Source of the DNA: Candidatus Methylobacter oryzae
GTDB taxonomy: Bacteria > Pseudomonadota > Gammaproteobacteria > Methylococcales > Methylomonadaceae
Direction of reading: 5' to 3'
Length of the DNA stretch: 61,933 bases
Assembly (NCBI GenBank): GCA_945861405.1
Contig: CAMAUL010000010.1
Coordinates: forward strand, 1 to 61,933
The notes beneath the pieces are model-generated. The model was not told the DNA's origin, did no database searches, and saw only the letters and a program-made list of their open reading frames with translations. Shown piece by piece: positions 7,993 to 18,260 of this stretch. A program made the translations under genes and the position numbers. Numbering within the stretch: position 1 is the stretch's first letter; each line of letters begins with the position of its first letter.

Positions 7993-10223
7993 TGAGTGAT
8001 GCTTTGCACTTGCCCAAAAACTGGGTGCAAGTAACTGTTGCTGATCTTGGTAAAGTTGTTTCCGGTGGCACTCCATCCACAAAAGAGAATTCCTATTGGG
8101 GTGGAAATATCAGTTGGATTTCACCATCGGATCTTACGGGGTACAGCGATAAATACATATCTAAGGGTGCCAAGTCGATCACTCAAGAGGGTTTGAAGAA
8201 TAGTTCCGCAACGATTATGCCAGCGGGCAGCATTCATTTTTCATCGAGAGCGCCAATTGGTTACACAGTAATAAGCTCCCGTGAAATGACTACCAATCAA
8301 GGTTTCAAGAGCCTCGTTCCAGCGCAAGGCGTGTTTAATGAGTACATTTACTATTACTTCAAAAGTGCAAAGCAATTAGCCGAATCAAGAGCCACCGGGA
8401 CGACGTTCAAAGAAATCTCAGGTGCGGCTTTTAGCAAATTGCCTGTTCCACTTCCTCCGACAAACGAGCAACACCGCATCGTCGCCAAAATCGAAGAGCT
8501 GTTTTCCGAGCTGGACTCTGGGCTAGAAAACCTGAAGACCGCCCGTGCGCAGCTCAAGGTGTATCGCCAAGCGCTGCTGAAACACGCCTTCGAGGGCAAG
8601 CTCACTGCGCAGTGGCGTGCAGAAAACCAGGATAAACTGGAAACCGCCGAGGCTTTGCTCAAGCGCATCCAGCAAGAGCGTGCAGAGCGCTACCAGCAAC
8701 AACTCGCCGACTGGGAAGCCTCCGGCAAACAATGCAGCAAACCCAAAGCCCCGAAACCTCTGTCGCCGCTGACAGCCGAAGAACGGGCTGAGTTGCCCGA
8801 ACTACCGGAGAGAGGGGGGTGGTGCAAATTGGGCGACTTCATTGATTCGATTGATGCAGGTAAAAGTTTTAAGTGTGACGAACGTGAACCGCGTGCTGAT
8901 GAAATAGGTGTTGCGAAAGTAAGTGCGGTGACATGGGGCGAATACGACGAAACAGAAAGCAAAACCTGCACTGATACCTCTAAAGAAAACGAAGCCTATT
9001 TAATTCGGAGCGGCGACTTCATACTTAGCCGGGCTAATACCATTGACCTCGTGGGTGCCTGCGTCATTGCAAGGAAAGTAACCAAGAAAATCATGCTTAG
9101 CGATAAAACGCTTCGCATTAAGTTTGATGGTTTTTCTCAGGAATATTTCCTTCAGTATCTTGGTAGCCGAATTGGGCGCAAACAAATCATGCGGCTATCG
9201 ACTGGCAATCAAGAGTCAATGCGTAATATTGGACAAGATAGAATCCGTTCAATTACAGTCCCCATTTGCTCTGGAATAGAAGCTGAGGTGGTTATGGACG
9301 CTCTTGCATCAAAGTTGTCCGAAGTTGGCCAACTCGAACTAACCATCTCTACCTCATTGCAACAAGCCGAAGCCCTGCGCCAGTCTATCCTGAAAAAAGC
9401 CTTCTCCGGCCAACTCGTCGAGCAGGATGCCAACGACGAGCCTGCATCCTTGCTGCTGGCTCGCATCAAGGCGGAGAAAGCCGAGCAAGCGGTGACGGCA
9501 AAATTGCGCAAACCTCAAAAAGAGCAGACCCAGTCTGTTTCGATCCAAACGAATGTGGTTCCCTTCCCTGCCAAAATCGCCAACATTTCTGCTACGGATT
9601 TACATGCGGGAATTATTGCGCTGGCATACCAGCGCCATGAACAATCGCCTGAATTCCTTAAATATTTCCATCATGTAAAAGTGGAGAAAATCATTCATCT
9701 GGTTGAGGCGCACCTTGGAATTGATTTGGAACGCATGCCCATCAAGGATGCGGCAGGGCCGAATGATTTTTCCCGTCTCAAGCGAAAAGTTGAGCCGCGT
9801 GCCAAAATAGTGAATTGGTTTGACGTGCGGCAAGAAAAGCCCGGTGGTATGTATATCTATCACAAGATGCCTAAGTTTGATGACTTGATAAGTAAAACCA
9901 GAATCGCACTTGGTGAGCGTCTTACAGAGGTTGATGCACTGATCGGGATGTTTTTGAAGTGGCGAACCGAGCATTCGGAAGTTATTGCCACCCTATATGC
10001 AGCTTGGAATAATTTGCTATTGCTTGGTCTTTCCCCCAGCGATGAAGAAATTGTTTATGAGGCACGGGAAAACTGGCACGAAGCCAAGCTCAAAATAGAA
10101 CGGGAGAAGTTTTTTATGGCGTTGAAGTGGATGCATAAGCATGGGTTGGTACCTGTGGGTCGGGGACGGTTTGTGGCAAAGAAAGGCGAGCAGTCCAAGT
10201 CAGGTGAGGTGAAACATGACTAA
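7989..10223 (+). CDS. hsdS: Type I restriction-modification specificity subunit with C-terminal extension
   Basis: HsdS chooses the DNA sequence recognised by the methylase and nuclease. The 744-residue protein has two target-recognition domains (about 8-165 and 275-440), each followed by a conserved helical spacer (NEQHRIVAKIEELFSELDSGL, and QQAEALRQSILKKAFSGQLV). The first spacer is extended by a charged coiled-coil region (about 210-265). Most HsdS proteins are 400-600 residues and end after the second spacer; this one has about 230 more residues (from about 515) with no DNA-recognition pattern. The extension contains AYQRHEQSPEFLKYFHHVKVEK and a likely helix-rich fold, whose function I do not recognise. 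The C-terminus overlaps the DUF1016 gene by eight bases. Confidence 0.88.
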   Translation: MMSDALHLPKNWVQVTVADLGKVVSGGTPSTKENSYWGGNISWISPSDLTGYSDKYISKGAKSITQEGLKNSSATIMPAGSIHFSSRAPIGYTVISSREMTTNQGFKSLVPAQGVFNEYIYYYFKSAKQLAESRATGTTFKEISGAAFSKLPVPLPPTNEQHRIVAKIEELFSELDSGLENLKTARAQLKVYRQALLKHAFEGKLTAQWRAENQDKLETAEALLKRIQQERAERYQQQLADWEASGKQCSKPKAPKPLSPLTAEERAELPELPERGGWCKLGDFIDSIDAGKSFKCDEREPRADEIGVAKVSAVTWGEYDETESKTCTDTSKENEAYLIRSGDFILSRANTIDLVGACVIARKVTKKIMLSDKTLRIKFDGFSQEYFLQYLGSRIGRKQIMRLSTGNQESMRNIGQDRIRSITVPICSGIEAEVVMDALASKLSEVGQLELTISTSLQQAEALRQSILKKAFSGQLVEQDANDEPASLLLARIKAEKAEQAVTAKLRKPQKEQTQSVSIQTNVVPFPAKIANISATDLHAGIIALAYQRHEQSPEFLKYFHHVKVEKIIHLVEAHLGIDLERMPIKDAAGPNDFSRLKRKVEPRAKIVNWFDVRQEKPGGMYIYHKMPKFDDLISKTRIALGERLTEVDALIGMFLKWRTEHSEVIATLYAAWNNLLLLGLSPSDEEIVYEARENWHEAKLKIEREKFFMALKWMHKHGLVPVGRGRFVAKKGEQSKSGEVKHD

Positions 10224-11259
10224 AATGGCATCGACAATACCGGAAGGCTACGCCAGTTGGTTGGCCGATCTGAAAACGCGCATTGCCGACGCACGGCAGA
10301 GGGCGGCACTCAGCGTCAATCAGGAACAAATCCGGCTGTATTGGCAGATTGGTCGCGATATTATGGAGCGTCAAAGCAATCAGGGCTGGGGATCGAAAGT
10401 GATCGACCGGCTTGCCAGCGACCTGAAAGACAGCTTCCCGGACATCAAAGGTTTCTCCAGCAGCAACCTTAAATACATGCGCTATTTCGCCGAGCGTTGT
10501 CCAAATGGGCTAATTGGTCAGCAGCCTGCTGACCAATTGCCGTGGTTTCATATTGTCGCGCTGATTACCAAGTTGGATGATCCAGAACAGCGTGAATGGT
10601 ATGCTCAGCAAACCGTTCAGCATGGCTGGTCGCGCACTACGCTCAACCTGCATATCAAAAACCGGCTGCACCTGCGTCAAGCCAATGCGGTGACCAATTT
10701 TGCCGCCCGTTTGCCCGATGCGCAATCCGACCTTGCTCGTGAAACGCTGAAAGATCCGTACCTGTTCGATTTTCTGGGCTTAGGCGATGAAGCTCACGAG
10801 CGCGACATTGAAGAGGCATTGATACGCCACATTACCCGCTTCCTGCTGGAGTTGGGCGCTGGATTTGCGTTTGTTGGGAGGCAGTTCAAGCTGGATGTGG
10901 GCGGCGACGAATTTTTTATCGACTTGCTGTTCTATCACATCCGCCTTAAGTGCTATGTCGTGGTCGAGCTCAAGGCCACGGCTTTCAAGCCGGAACACGC
11001 AGGGCAACTCAATTTCTATCTCAGTGCAGTAGATGCGCAGATCAAAGCGCCCGACGACAAGCCGACGATTGGCCTGTTGCTGTGCAAGGAAAAGAATCGT
11101 CTGGTCGCCGAATATGCGCTGTCCGGCATTGATCGGCCCATCGGCGTGGCTAATTATGAATTGGTACGTGCGCTGCCTGAACCGCTTGATACCAGCCTGC
11201 CCAGCATTGAGGAAATCGAGGCTGAGTTGCAAAGGGACTTGGAATCGTCCGGTGATTGA
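10216..11259 (+). CDS. DUF1016/YhcG-family PD-(D/E)XK nuclease
   Basis: The 347-residue protein has the YhcG N-terminal helical domain (IRLYWQIGRDIMERQ ... SNLKYMRYFAE, about 1-170) and a C-terminal PD-(D/E)XK nuclease-like domain (about 180-335) with DEFFIDLLFYH followed by VVVELKA, which supplies the Asp and Glu-x-Lys residues. Members often sit inside type I restriction-modification operons, but their exact task is not settled. The start ATG (10216) overlaps the hsdS stop; an internal ATG nine bases later is also possible. The catalytic residues look intact here, in contrast with the broken hsdR and hsdM. Confidence 0.85.
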   Translation: MTKMASTIPEGYASWLADLKTRIADARQRAALSVNQEQIRLYWQIGRDIMERQSNQGWGSKVIDRLASDLKDSFPDIKGFSSSNLKYMRYFAERCPNGLIGQQPADQLPWFHIVALITKLDDPEQREWYAQQTVQHGWSRTTLNLHIKNRLHLRQANAVTNFAARLPDAQSDLARETLKDPYLFDFLGLGDEAHERDIEEALIRHITRFLLELGAGFAFVGRQFKLDVGGDEFFIDLLFYHIRLKCYVVVELKATAFKPEHAGQLNFYLSAVDAQIKAPDDKPTIGLLLCKEKNRLVAEYALSGIDRPIGVANYELVRALPEPLDTSLPSIEEIEAELQRDLESSGD

Positions 11260-11277
11260 TTTACACGTCAATATATC

Positions 11278-11374
11278 TAGTAGTGCGCCGATAGAATGAC
11301 GGTTAAGATGTAGGGGCGGATTTATCCGCCCCTACTACGACTCTATTCGTCAAAATTTCCTTGGCGCACTACTA
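11278..11374. repeat. 97-bp MITE-like inverted-repeat element
   Basis: The ends are perfect 12-bp inverted repeats (TAGTAGTGCGCC at 11278-11289 and GGCGCACTACTA at 11363-11374). The centre is a second palindrome, GTAGGGGCGGA and its complement around TTTA (11310-11335). There is no coding capacity. It separates the DUF1016 gene from hsdM inside the restriction operon and looks like a small non-autonomous mobile element. Confidence 0.75.
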
Positions 11375-11413
11375 TAGTAGCTACACACAAAATTTAAATC
11401 GAGTCTAAAACAC

Positions 11414-12890
<1,477 letters not shown>

Positions 12891-12973
12891 GCACCTAACT
12901 CAACTATCTTCCGGGATTGCTGTTTTTTTATGCCTTTTCTTTGTGTCTTTTATGGTAAATTTATTCATTCTTC

Positions 12974-13588
12974 TTGATTAATAAGATTCTCATTTTGTTG
13001 AAAAACTTTTTCTTGTCTGTTGGCTTGTGCGGCATTTCATTGTGGTTGCTGCCTGTTTTGAGCCATGCGGATACACCTGTCCTGAGCACAGCCGAAGGGT
13101 TTGGCGTACAGGTAAAAAATGCCGAAATTGCCTTGCAAGGCGATAGCTATCTGCTGTCTGCGGATATAGATTATCGGCTCAGTGTGCGGGCAAAGGAGGC
13201 GTTGCAAAACGGTGTGCCTTTGTATTGGGATGTACACATCAAGACTCTGCAACGTCGCGACTATTTCTGGGATAGCACCTTGGCTAATGCCGCCATCCGT
13301 TACCGCATCCAGTATCATGCCTTGCTGAATATGTACCGGGTCAGGGATGAGGGCAGCCGCGAATTGTATAATTTTTCTACGCTGTCTGCGGCGCTGGATC
13401 TGATGTCAACGATACGCGATTATCGGGTGTTGAAAAGGTCAGCTTATGTGCCTGGAAAGCGCTACGCTGTCGGCATCAAAGTAACGCTTGACCGGGATGC
13501 TCTGCCTTTGCCGCTACGCCCGGTTGCCTATGCTAACCCTCAATGGTATTTATCCAGCGACTGGACATTATGGCCTTTGACAAAATAA
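12974..13588 (+). CDS. DUF4390 domain-containing exported protein
   Basis: This roughly 200-residue protein has an N-terminal signal peptide (KNFFLSVGLCGISLWLLPVLSHA) and the beta-rich DUF4390 domain (YLLSADIDYRLS ... LYWDVHIKTLQRRDYFWD). The family is found between rsmB and ntrY in many Gammaproteobacteria; its function is unknown. No ATG start exists: TTG 12974 and TTG 12995/12998 are the options, which fits loss of the original 5' end when the island was inserted. The residues VLSTAEGF just after the signal peptide are encoded by GTCCTGAGCACAGCCGAAGG, which looks like an interspersed repeat read in frame. It overlaps the ntrY start by 19 bases. Confidence 0.75.
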   Translation: MINKILILLKNFFLSVGLCGISLWLLPVLSHADTPVLSTAEGFGVQVKNAEIALQGDSYLLSADIDYRLSVRAKEALQNGVPLYWDVHIKTLQRRDYFWDSTLANAAIRYRIQYHALLNMYRVRDEGSRELYNFSTLSAALDLMSTIRDYRVLKRSAYVPGKRYAVGIKVTLDRDALPLPLRPVAYANPQWYLSSDWTLWPLTK

Positions 13589-15717
13589 AACCCCCGATCA
13601 GCCTGTCCATATTGATCCTATTTGGCTTGATTCTGCTGCTGTTGCAGCTGATGAGTTCGGCAACGCAGGAGTCTTCAGAGTTGAGCGCGATGTACTCCTG
13701 GCTGCTGTTGGTCAACGCGCTGGGATCGGTGGTGTTGCTGGGGCTGGTCGGCGCTAATATTTATTCTTTGGCGAGGCAGTTAAAAAAACGCGAGGCGGGG
13801 TCGAGGTTAACCACGCGCATGGTGTCGCTGTTCGTGGTGCTGGCTTTGGCGCCTGCGGCTATAGTGTTTTATTTTTCGATGCAATTTCTGCATCAGGGTA
13901 TCGACAGCTGGTTTAATGTGGAAATAGACCGGGCGATGGAGGACGCGCTGGAGCTCAGTCAGGCCTCGCTAGACCAGCGGATGCGCTGGCATTTGCGGCA
14001 AACCCAGCAATTGGCCGAAAAGCTGGAGGAGTCGCCGGAAACGCTGGTGACGCTGGAAATGGAGAATCTGCGTGAGCAATCCGGGGCGTCCGAGATGACC
14101 TTGTTCTCCCGGCAGGGCAGGATTGTCGCATCAAGCAGCATCAACCCCGGCGATATTTTACCGAGCTTGCCGGATGAGCATATCTGGTTGCAATTGCGGC
14201 AGAACTCCGAGTTTGTCGCATTGGCCCCGGTGCGGGAAGATGAGTTGATGATCCGGGCTATCGTCACCGTTAAGGGCAAAGATCAGCAATATTTACAAGC
14301 CTTGTATCCGGTGCCGGTAAGGATTGCCGATTTGGCCGACTCGGTGGAGTTTGCCTTTGTGCGTTATCGGGAGATGCATTTTTTAAGGCACTCGTTAAAG
14401 TTGAGTTTCTCGCTGGCCTTGTCGCTGGTCTTGTTGATGAGTTTGCTGGCGGCGATCTGGGTAGCCTTTATCAGTATCCGCAATATTATTGCCCCGGTAA
14501 AGGCGCTGGTTAAGGGGACGCAGGCGGTGGCTTCCGGGCAGTATGATCAGGAGTTGCCGGTTATTGCTCAGGACGATCTGGGCTTCCTGGTCGAGTCCTT
14601 TAATGAGATGACCCGGCGTATTGCCAGGGCCAGTGATGAAACCCGAATGGCCGGGATTGAGGTGGAAAATCAACGGGCTTATCTGGAAACGATACTGGCG
14701 AATTTAACGGCGGGGGTGATCAGTTTCGATGCGCTGTATAAGATCCGTACGGCGAATCAGGCGGCTTACCGGATTTTCCATATCCATGTGAATCAGTTTG
14801 TCGGGCGGACGTTGCTGGAGCTGGTTCAGGGCTATGCGGAACTGGCCGAACCGTTAAAATCGATCCAGCGGTTAGTGGAGCAAGCCGATGACATATGGCA
14901 ACAGCGGATTGCTTTTTTAGGCTCCAATGGCCGGCAGGAATTGTTGTGCAGAGGCACGCCGCTGTTTTCCCAGGACGGTCGCCGGGTCGGGGCGGTGGTG
15001 GTGTTTGATGATGTGACCGATCTGATTCAGGCGCAGAAAAATGCGGCTTGGGGGGAGGTGGCGAGAAGGCTGGCGCATGAAATCAAAAATCCGTTAACGC
15101 CGATACAATTATCGGCAGAACGGTTGCAGCACAAACTGGCTGAAAAATTGACCGCCGCCGATGCGGAGATGTTGCAGCGTTCAACCACCACCATAGTGCA
15201 GCAGGTTGAGGCGATGAAGGAAATGGTCGATGACTTTTCGGAATACGCCAAGCCGTCCAAAAAGCAGACGGTAGATATCGATTTGCCCGGCTTGGTTCAG
15301 GAGGTGTTGGCGCTTTATGTGTTAAAGTCGGGCGTCAAATTTAAAACCGATGTCGATACCGGCTTGTTGATGATTAAGGGCGACCCGGTTAGTATCAGGC
15401 AGGTGTTGCATAACCTGATCAAGAATGCGCTGGAAGCAATAGACGCTAAAGGTTTGATCGAAATAAGCATGCACCGGGTGCAAAAAAATAATACCGATTT
15501 TATCGAGATAGCGCTTTATGATGACGGGCCGGGCATTAAGGACGAGCAAATTGAACAGATTTTTGAGCCCTATGTGACCACCAAGGCCAAGGGTACGGGA
15601 TTAGGCTTGGCGATAGTCAAGAAAATAATTGAAGAACATGGCGGTGCGATTTGGGTCGACACCAGCCGTAAAGTGGGGGCGGGATTTATCATCCAGCTTC
15701 CGGCGTGTAATTTTTGA
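13570..15717 (+). CDS. ntrY: Nitrogen-regulation type sensor histidine kinase NtrY
   Basis: NtrY is the membrane sensor of the NtrYX two-component system, linked to nitrogen and redox control. The 715-residue product has two N-terminal membrane helices (about 10-60), a further helix with an extracytoplasmic segment, another helix (about 275-300), a HAMP linker (IIAPVKALVKGTQAVASGQYDQELP), a PAS domain (about 365-480), a dimerisation domain with the phospho-accepting His in RRLAHEIKNPLTP, and an ATPase domain (NLIKNALEAI, DDGPGIK, GTGLGLAIVKKI). The start ATG 13570 is chosen; ATG 13543 lies deeper inside DUF4390. It is followed 13 bases later by ntrX. Confidence 0.9.
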   Translation: MAFDKIKPPISLSILILFGLILLLLQLMSSATQESSELSAMYSWLLLVNALGSVVLLGLVGANIYSLARQLKKREAGSRLTTRMVSLFVVLALAPAAIVFYFSMQFLHQGIDSWFNVEIDRAMEDALELSQASLDQRMRWHLRQTQQLAEKLEESPETLVTLEMENLREQSGASEMTLFSRQGRIVASSSINPGDILPSLPDEHIWLQLRQNSEFVALAPVREDELMIRAIVTVKGKDQQYLQALYPVPVRIADLADSVEFAFVRYREMHFLRHSLKLSFSLALSLVLLMSLLAAIWVAFISIRNIIAPVKALVKGTQAVASGQYDQELPVIAQDDLGFLVESFNEMTRRIARASDETRMAGIEVENQRAYLETILANLTAGVISFDALYKIRTANQAAYRIFHIHVNQFVGRTLLELVQGYAELAEPLKSIQRLVEQADDIWQQRIAFLGSNGRQELLCRGTPLFSQDGRRVGAVVVFDDVTDLIQAQKNAAWGEVARRLAHEIKNPLTPIQLSAERLQHKLAEKLTAADAEMLQRSTTTIVQQVEAMKEMVDDFSEYAKPSKKQTVDIDLPGLVQEVLALYVLKSGVKFKTDVDTGLLMIKGDPVSIRQVLHNLIKNALEAIDAKGLIEISMHRVQKNNTDFIEIALYDDGPGIKDEQIEQIFEPYVTTKAKGTGLGLAIVKKIIEEHGGAIWVDTSRKVGAGFIIQLPACNF

Positions 15718-15730
15718 GATGTCGTAAAAT

Positions 15731-17092
15731 ATGACTGCATACATACCGCGTATATTGGTTGTTGATGATGAACCGGACATTCGCCGTCTGGTTTGCGAAA
15801 TACTTGAGGACGAGGGCTATCAGGTGGCTACGGCCGAGAATGCCGGTGCAGCCAGAGAATTAAAAAAGTCCAAAGCTCCCGATTTGATCCTCCTTGATAT
15901 TTGGATGCCGGATACTGACGGCATCACCTTATTGAAGGAATGGGTGGCGGAAGAAACCCTGCTTTGTCCTGTGATTATGATGTCGGGGCACGGTTCGGTT
16001 GAAGCGGCTGTCGAGGCAACCCGGCTGGGCGCTTATGATTTTCTGGAAAAGCCGCTGTCGCTGGCAAAATTATTGTTGATCGTGGAAAGGGCGCTGGAGG
16101 CCAGCAGTCTGCAAATCGAAAATGCGGGCTTGAAACAGCAGTTGGCCGCCGATATTGAGCCGGTTGGCAGGAGTGCGACCGTTGCCAGAATCAAGGATCA
16201 ATTAAAACGGCTGGCTCAGCATGATGCCAGGGTGTTGTTCGTCGGCGAGGCGGGCGTGGGCAAGGAGATGTACGCCCGGTATCTGCACAATAACAGCGCG
16301 CACCGGGACGGCCCTTTTGTCGATGTGGCGGTAGGCAGCATATCGCCGGAAAATTCGGCGGTGGAGTTTTTCGGTAAAGAGGACTCGGGCAAGGTTTATC
16401 CGGGGCTGTTGGAGCGGGCGCATAAGGGAACCTTGTTTCTGGGCGAAATCGGCGGCATGGATAAGGAGACCCAGCTAAGATTGCTAGGTGCACTGGAATC
16501 GAGTTCTTTCCTGCGGGTAGGCGGCGGCGAGGCGGTTCGTGTCGATGTCCGGGTGGTCGCGTCGACCCGCATTGCCTTGGATGAGGAGGTCAAAGCCGGG
16601 CGTTTTCGGCAGGACTTGTATTATCTGCTTAATGAGGTCTCGCTCGATATTCAGCCGCTGCGCGAACACAGCGAGGATGTACCGGCGTTGCTGAGTTTTT
16701 ATGTCGATTATTTTGTTACCCAGGATAGGCTGCCTTTTCGGAAGTTTTCGATGGCGGCGCAGAACTTTTTGCGCAATTACAGCTGGCGCGGCAATGTGCG
16801 GGAATTGAAAAATCTGGTGCAGCGTCTGATGATACTAGGTGCAGGAGAAGATATAGAATTGGATGAGGTGAAAGCATCGTTGGGCGCGGTGATTGGTGAA
16901 GCCGTTCCATCCTATTCGGTGCCTGAGTTTTATAATTTGCCGTTAAAAGAGGCCAGGGATCATTTTGAAAAGGCTTATCTGGAATATCATTTTGAGCGTA
17001 CCGGCGGCAGCGTTGCAAAATTGTCAGCCGCTGTGGGCATGGAGCGAACGCATTTGTATCGCAAATTGCATTCATTGAATATAAAGTTGTAA
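15731..17092 (+). CDS. ntrX: Response regulator NtrX (sigma-54 activator-like, degenerate AAA domain)
   Basis: The 453-residue regulator has a receiver domain (acidic pair near 12-13, phospho-acceptor Asp56 in LILLDIWMPD), a sigma-54-type AAA domain and a Fis-type helix-turn-helix at the C-terminus (SVAKLSAAVGMERTHLYRKL). The AAA domain is unusual. Walker A reads GEAGVGKE; the GAFTGA loop that contacts sigma-54 is missing (the region reads FFGKEDSGKVYPGLLE); and the Walker B segment reads LFLGEIGG, with Gly in place of the first Asp. Loss of GAFTGA is known for NtrX in other bacteria, so it may act as a plain DNA-binding regulator. It is co-transcribed with ntrY. Confidence 0.9.
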   Translation: MTAYIPRILVVDDEPDIRRLVCEILEDEGYQVATAENAGAARELKKSKAPDLILLDIWMPDTDGITLLKEWVAEETLLCPVIMMSGHGSVEAAVEATRLGAYDFLEKPLSLAKLLLIVERALEASSLQIENAGLKQQLAADIEPVGRSATVARIKDQLKRLAQHDARVLFVGEAGVGKEMYARYLHNNSAHRDGPFVDVAVGSISPENSAVEFFGKEDSGKVYPGLLERAHKGTLFLGEIGGMDKETQLRLLGALESSSFLRVGGGEAVRVDVRVVASTRIALDEEVKAGRFRQDLYYLLNEVSLDIQPLREHSEDVPALLSFYVDYFVTQDRLPFRKFSMAAQNFLRNYSWRGNVRELKNLVQRLMILGAGEDIELDEVKASLGAVIGEAVPSYSVPEFYNLPLKEARDHFEKAYLEYHFERTGGSVAKLSAAVGMERTHLYRKLHSLNIKL

Positions 17093-17172
17093 GGGCAGGT
17101 TCAAGGTGAAAGGTTCAAAGAGCTTTTTTTTCGCCTTTCGCCCTTCGTCTTTAGCTTAAATCACAAATAAAC

Positions 17173-17201
17173 TTGAAATATCCGCTGTTTCTAAGTAAAA
17201 T
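17173..17201 (+). promoter_or_regulatory. Sigma-70 promoter of rplM-rpsI
   Basis: A -35 box TTGAAA (17173-17178) and a -10 box TAAAAT (17196-17201) are separated by 17 bases. They lie 45 bases upstream of the rplM start codon, with no competing gene in between. Confidence 0.65.
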
Positions 17202-17245
17202 CTCGGTTTTTATATTCAAGCCTTTAACAGTAAGCCTAAGCAACG

Positions 17246-17674
17246 ATGAAAACATTTAGTGCAAAGCCAGCAGAAGTTAAGCGTGATTGGTACGTGGTCG
17301 ATGCAGAAGGAAAGACGCTTGGACGTCTTGCTTCTGAAATTGCGCTGCGCCTTCGCGGTAAACATAAACCAGAATACACACCGCATGTTGATACCGGTGA
17401 TTACATTATTGTAGTAAATGCAGAGAAGATAGGCGTTACCGGCAATAAAGAAAACGATAAATTGTATCAGCGCCATACAGGTTATATCGGTAATCTTAAG
17501 ACTGTTACCCTGGGTAAATTGAGAAAAACTTTCCCTGACCGTATTCTTACTACAGCAGTTAAAGGGATGTTACCTAACAATCCACTGGGTCGTGCAATGT
17601 TCAAGAAATTGAAAGTTTATGCAGGGCCTGAACACGATCATCAGGCTCAACAGCCACAAGTATTAGAATTATAA
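17246..17674 (+). CDS. rplM: 50S ribosomal protein L13
   Basis: The 142-residue product is full length for L13 and begins [32 protein letters not shown] style, with the conserved [20 protein letters not shown] region and the C-terminal [12 protein letters not shown]13 is an early-assembly protein of the large ribosomal subunit. It is followed 10 bases later by rpsI, the universal bacterial pairing, and the pair is bounded by its own promoter and terminator. Confidence 0.98.
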   Translation: MKTFSAKPAEVKRDWYVVDAEGKTLGRLASEIALRLRGKHKPEYTPHVDTGDYIIVVNAEKIGVTGNKENDKLYQRHTGYIGNLKTVTLGKLRKTFPDRILTTAVKGMLPNNPLGRAMFKKLKVYAGPEHDHQAQQPQVLEL

Positions 17675-17684
17675 GCGGGTAATT

Positions 17685-18077
17685 ATGGCAGCAGCTCAGT
17701 ATTACGGAACAGGTCGTCGTAAATGTGCAATAGCACGTGTTTACGCAACAAAAGGTACCGGAAAAATCACCATTAACAAAAAAACTATCGAAGACTATTT
17801 CGGTCGTAAAACCGACCAGATGGTTTCCCGTCAACCATTGGGTTGCGTCGATATGGAAGGTAAATTCGACGTTAATGTCATCGTTAAAGGCGGCGGCCCA
17901 TCAGGCCAAGCCGGTGCAATTCGTCACGGTTTGACGCGTGCGTTGATGGTATACGATGAAGCCTTGCGTCCTGCACTTAGAAAAGCCGGTTTTGTTACCC
18001 GCGATTCGCGTATTGTTGAACGTAAAAAAGTGGGTTTACACAAAGCCAGAAAACGTCCACAGTACTCGAAACGTTAA
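17685..18077 (+). CDS. rpsI: 30S ribosomal protein S9
   Basis: The 130-residue product is full length for S9, with [15 protein letters not shown] at the N-terminus and the basic C-terminal tail [17 protein letters not shown], which reaches the decoding site and touches P-site tRNA. The second gene of the rplM-rpsI operon, it is followed by a strong intrinsic terminator. Confidence 0.98.
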   Translation: MAAAQYYGTGRRKCAIARVYATKGTGKITINKKTIEDYFGRKTDQMVSRQPLGCVDMEGKFDVNVIVKGGGPSGQAGAIRHGLTRALMVYDEALRPALRKAGFVTRDSRIVERKKVGLHKARKRPQYSKR

Positions 18078-18120
18078 TCGACTACTTCCATGTAGTAACT
18101 CGCGTTACGCATGTGGAAAT

Positions 18121-18157
18121 AAAAAAGGCTGCATTCGTAAGGATGCAGCCTTTTTTT
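18121..18157 (+). terminator. Intrinsic terminator of rplM-rpsI
   Basis: A stem of AAAGGCTGCAT pairing with ATGCAGCCTTT around a short loop is followed by a run of T residues. The A-run on the 5' side makes it potentially bidirectional. Confidence 0.9.
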
Positions 18158-18260
18158 ATGCCCATTTAAAAGAGGAGGGGCTGTGAAATTAGTTTATCTC
18201 GAACGGTGCCGTTAATTCCTTGCTTTATCCTATGACTCTGAATTACATTCAGGCATTGGC

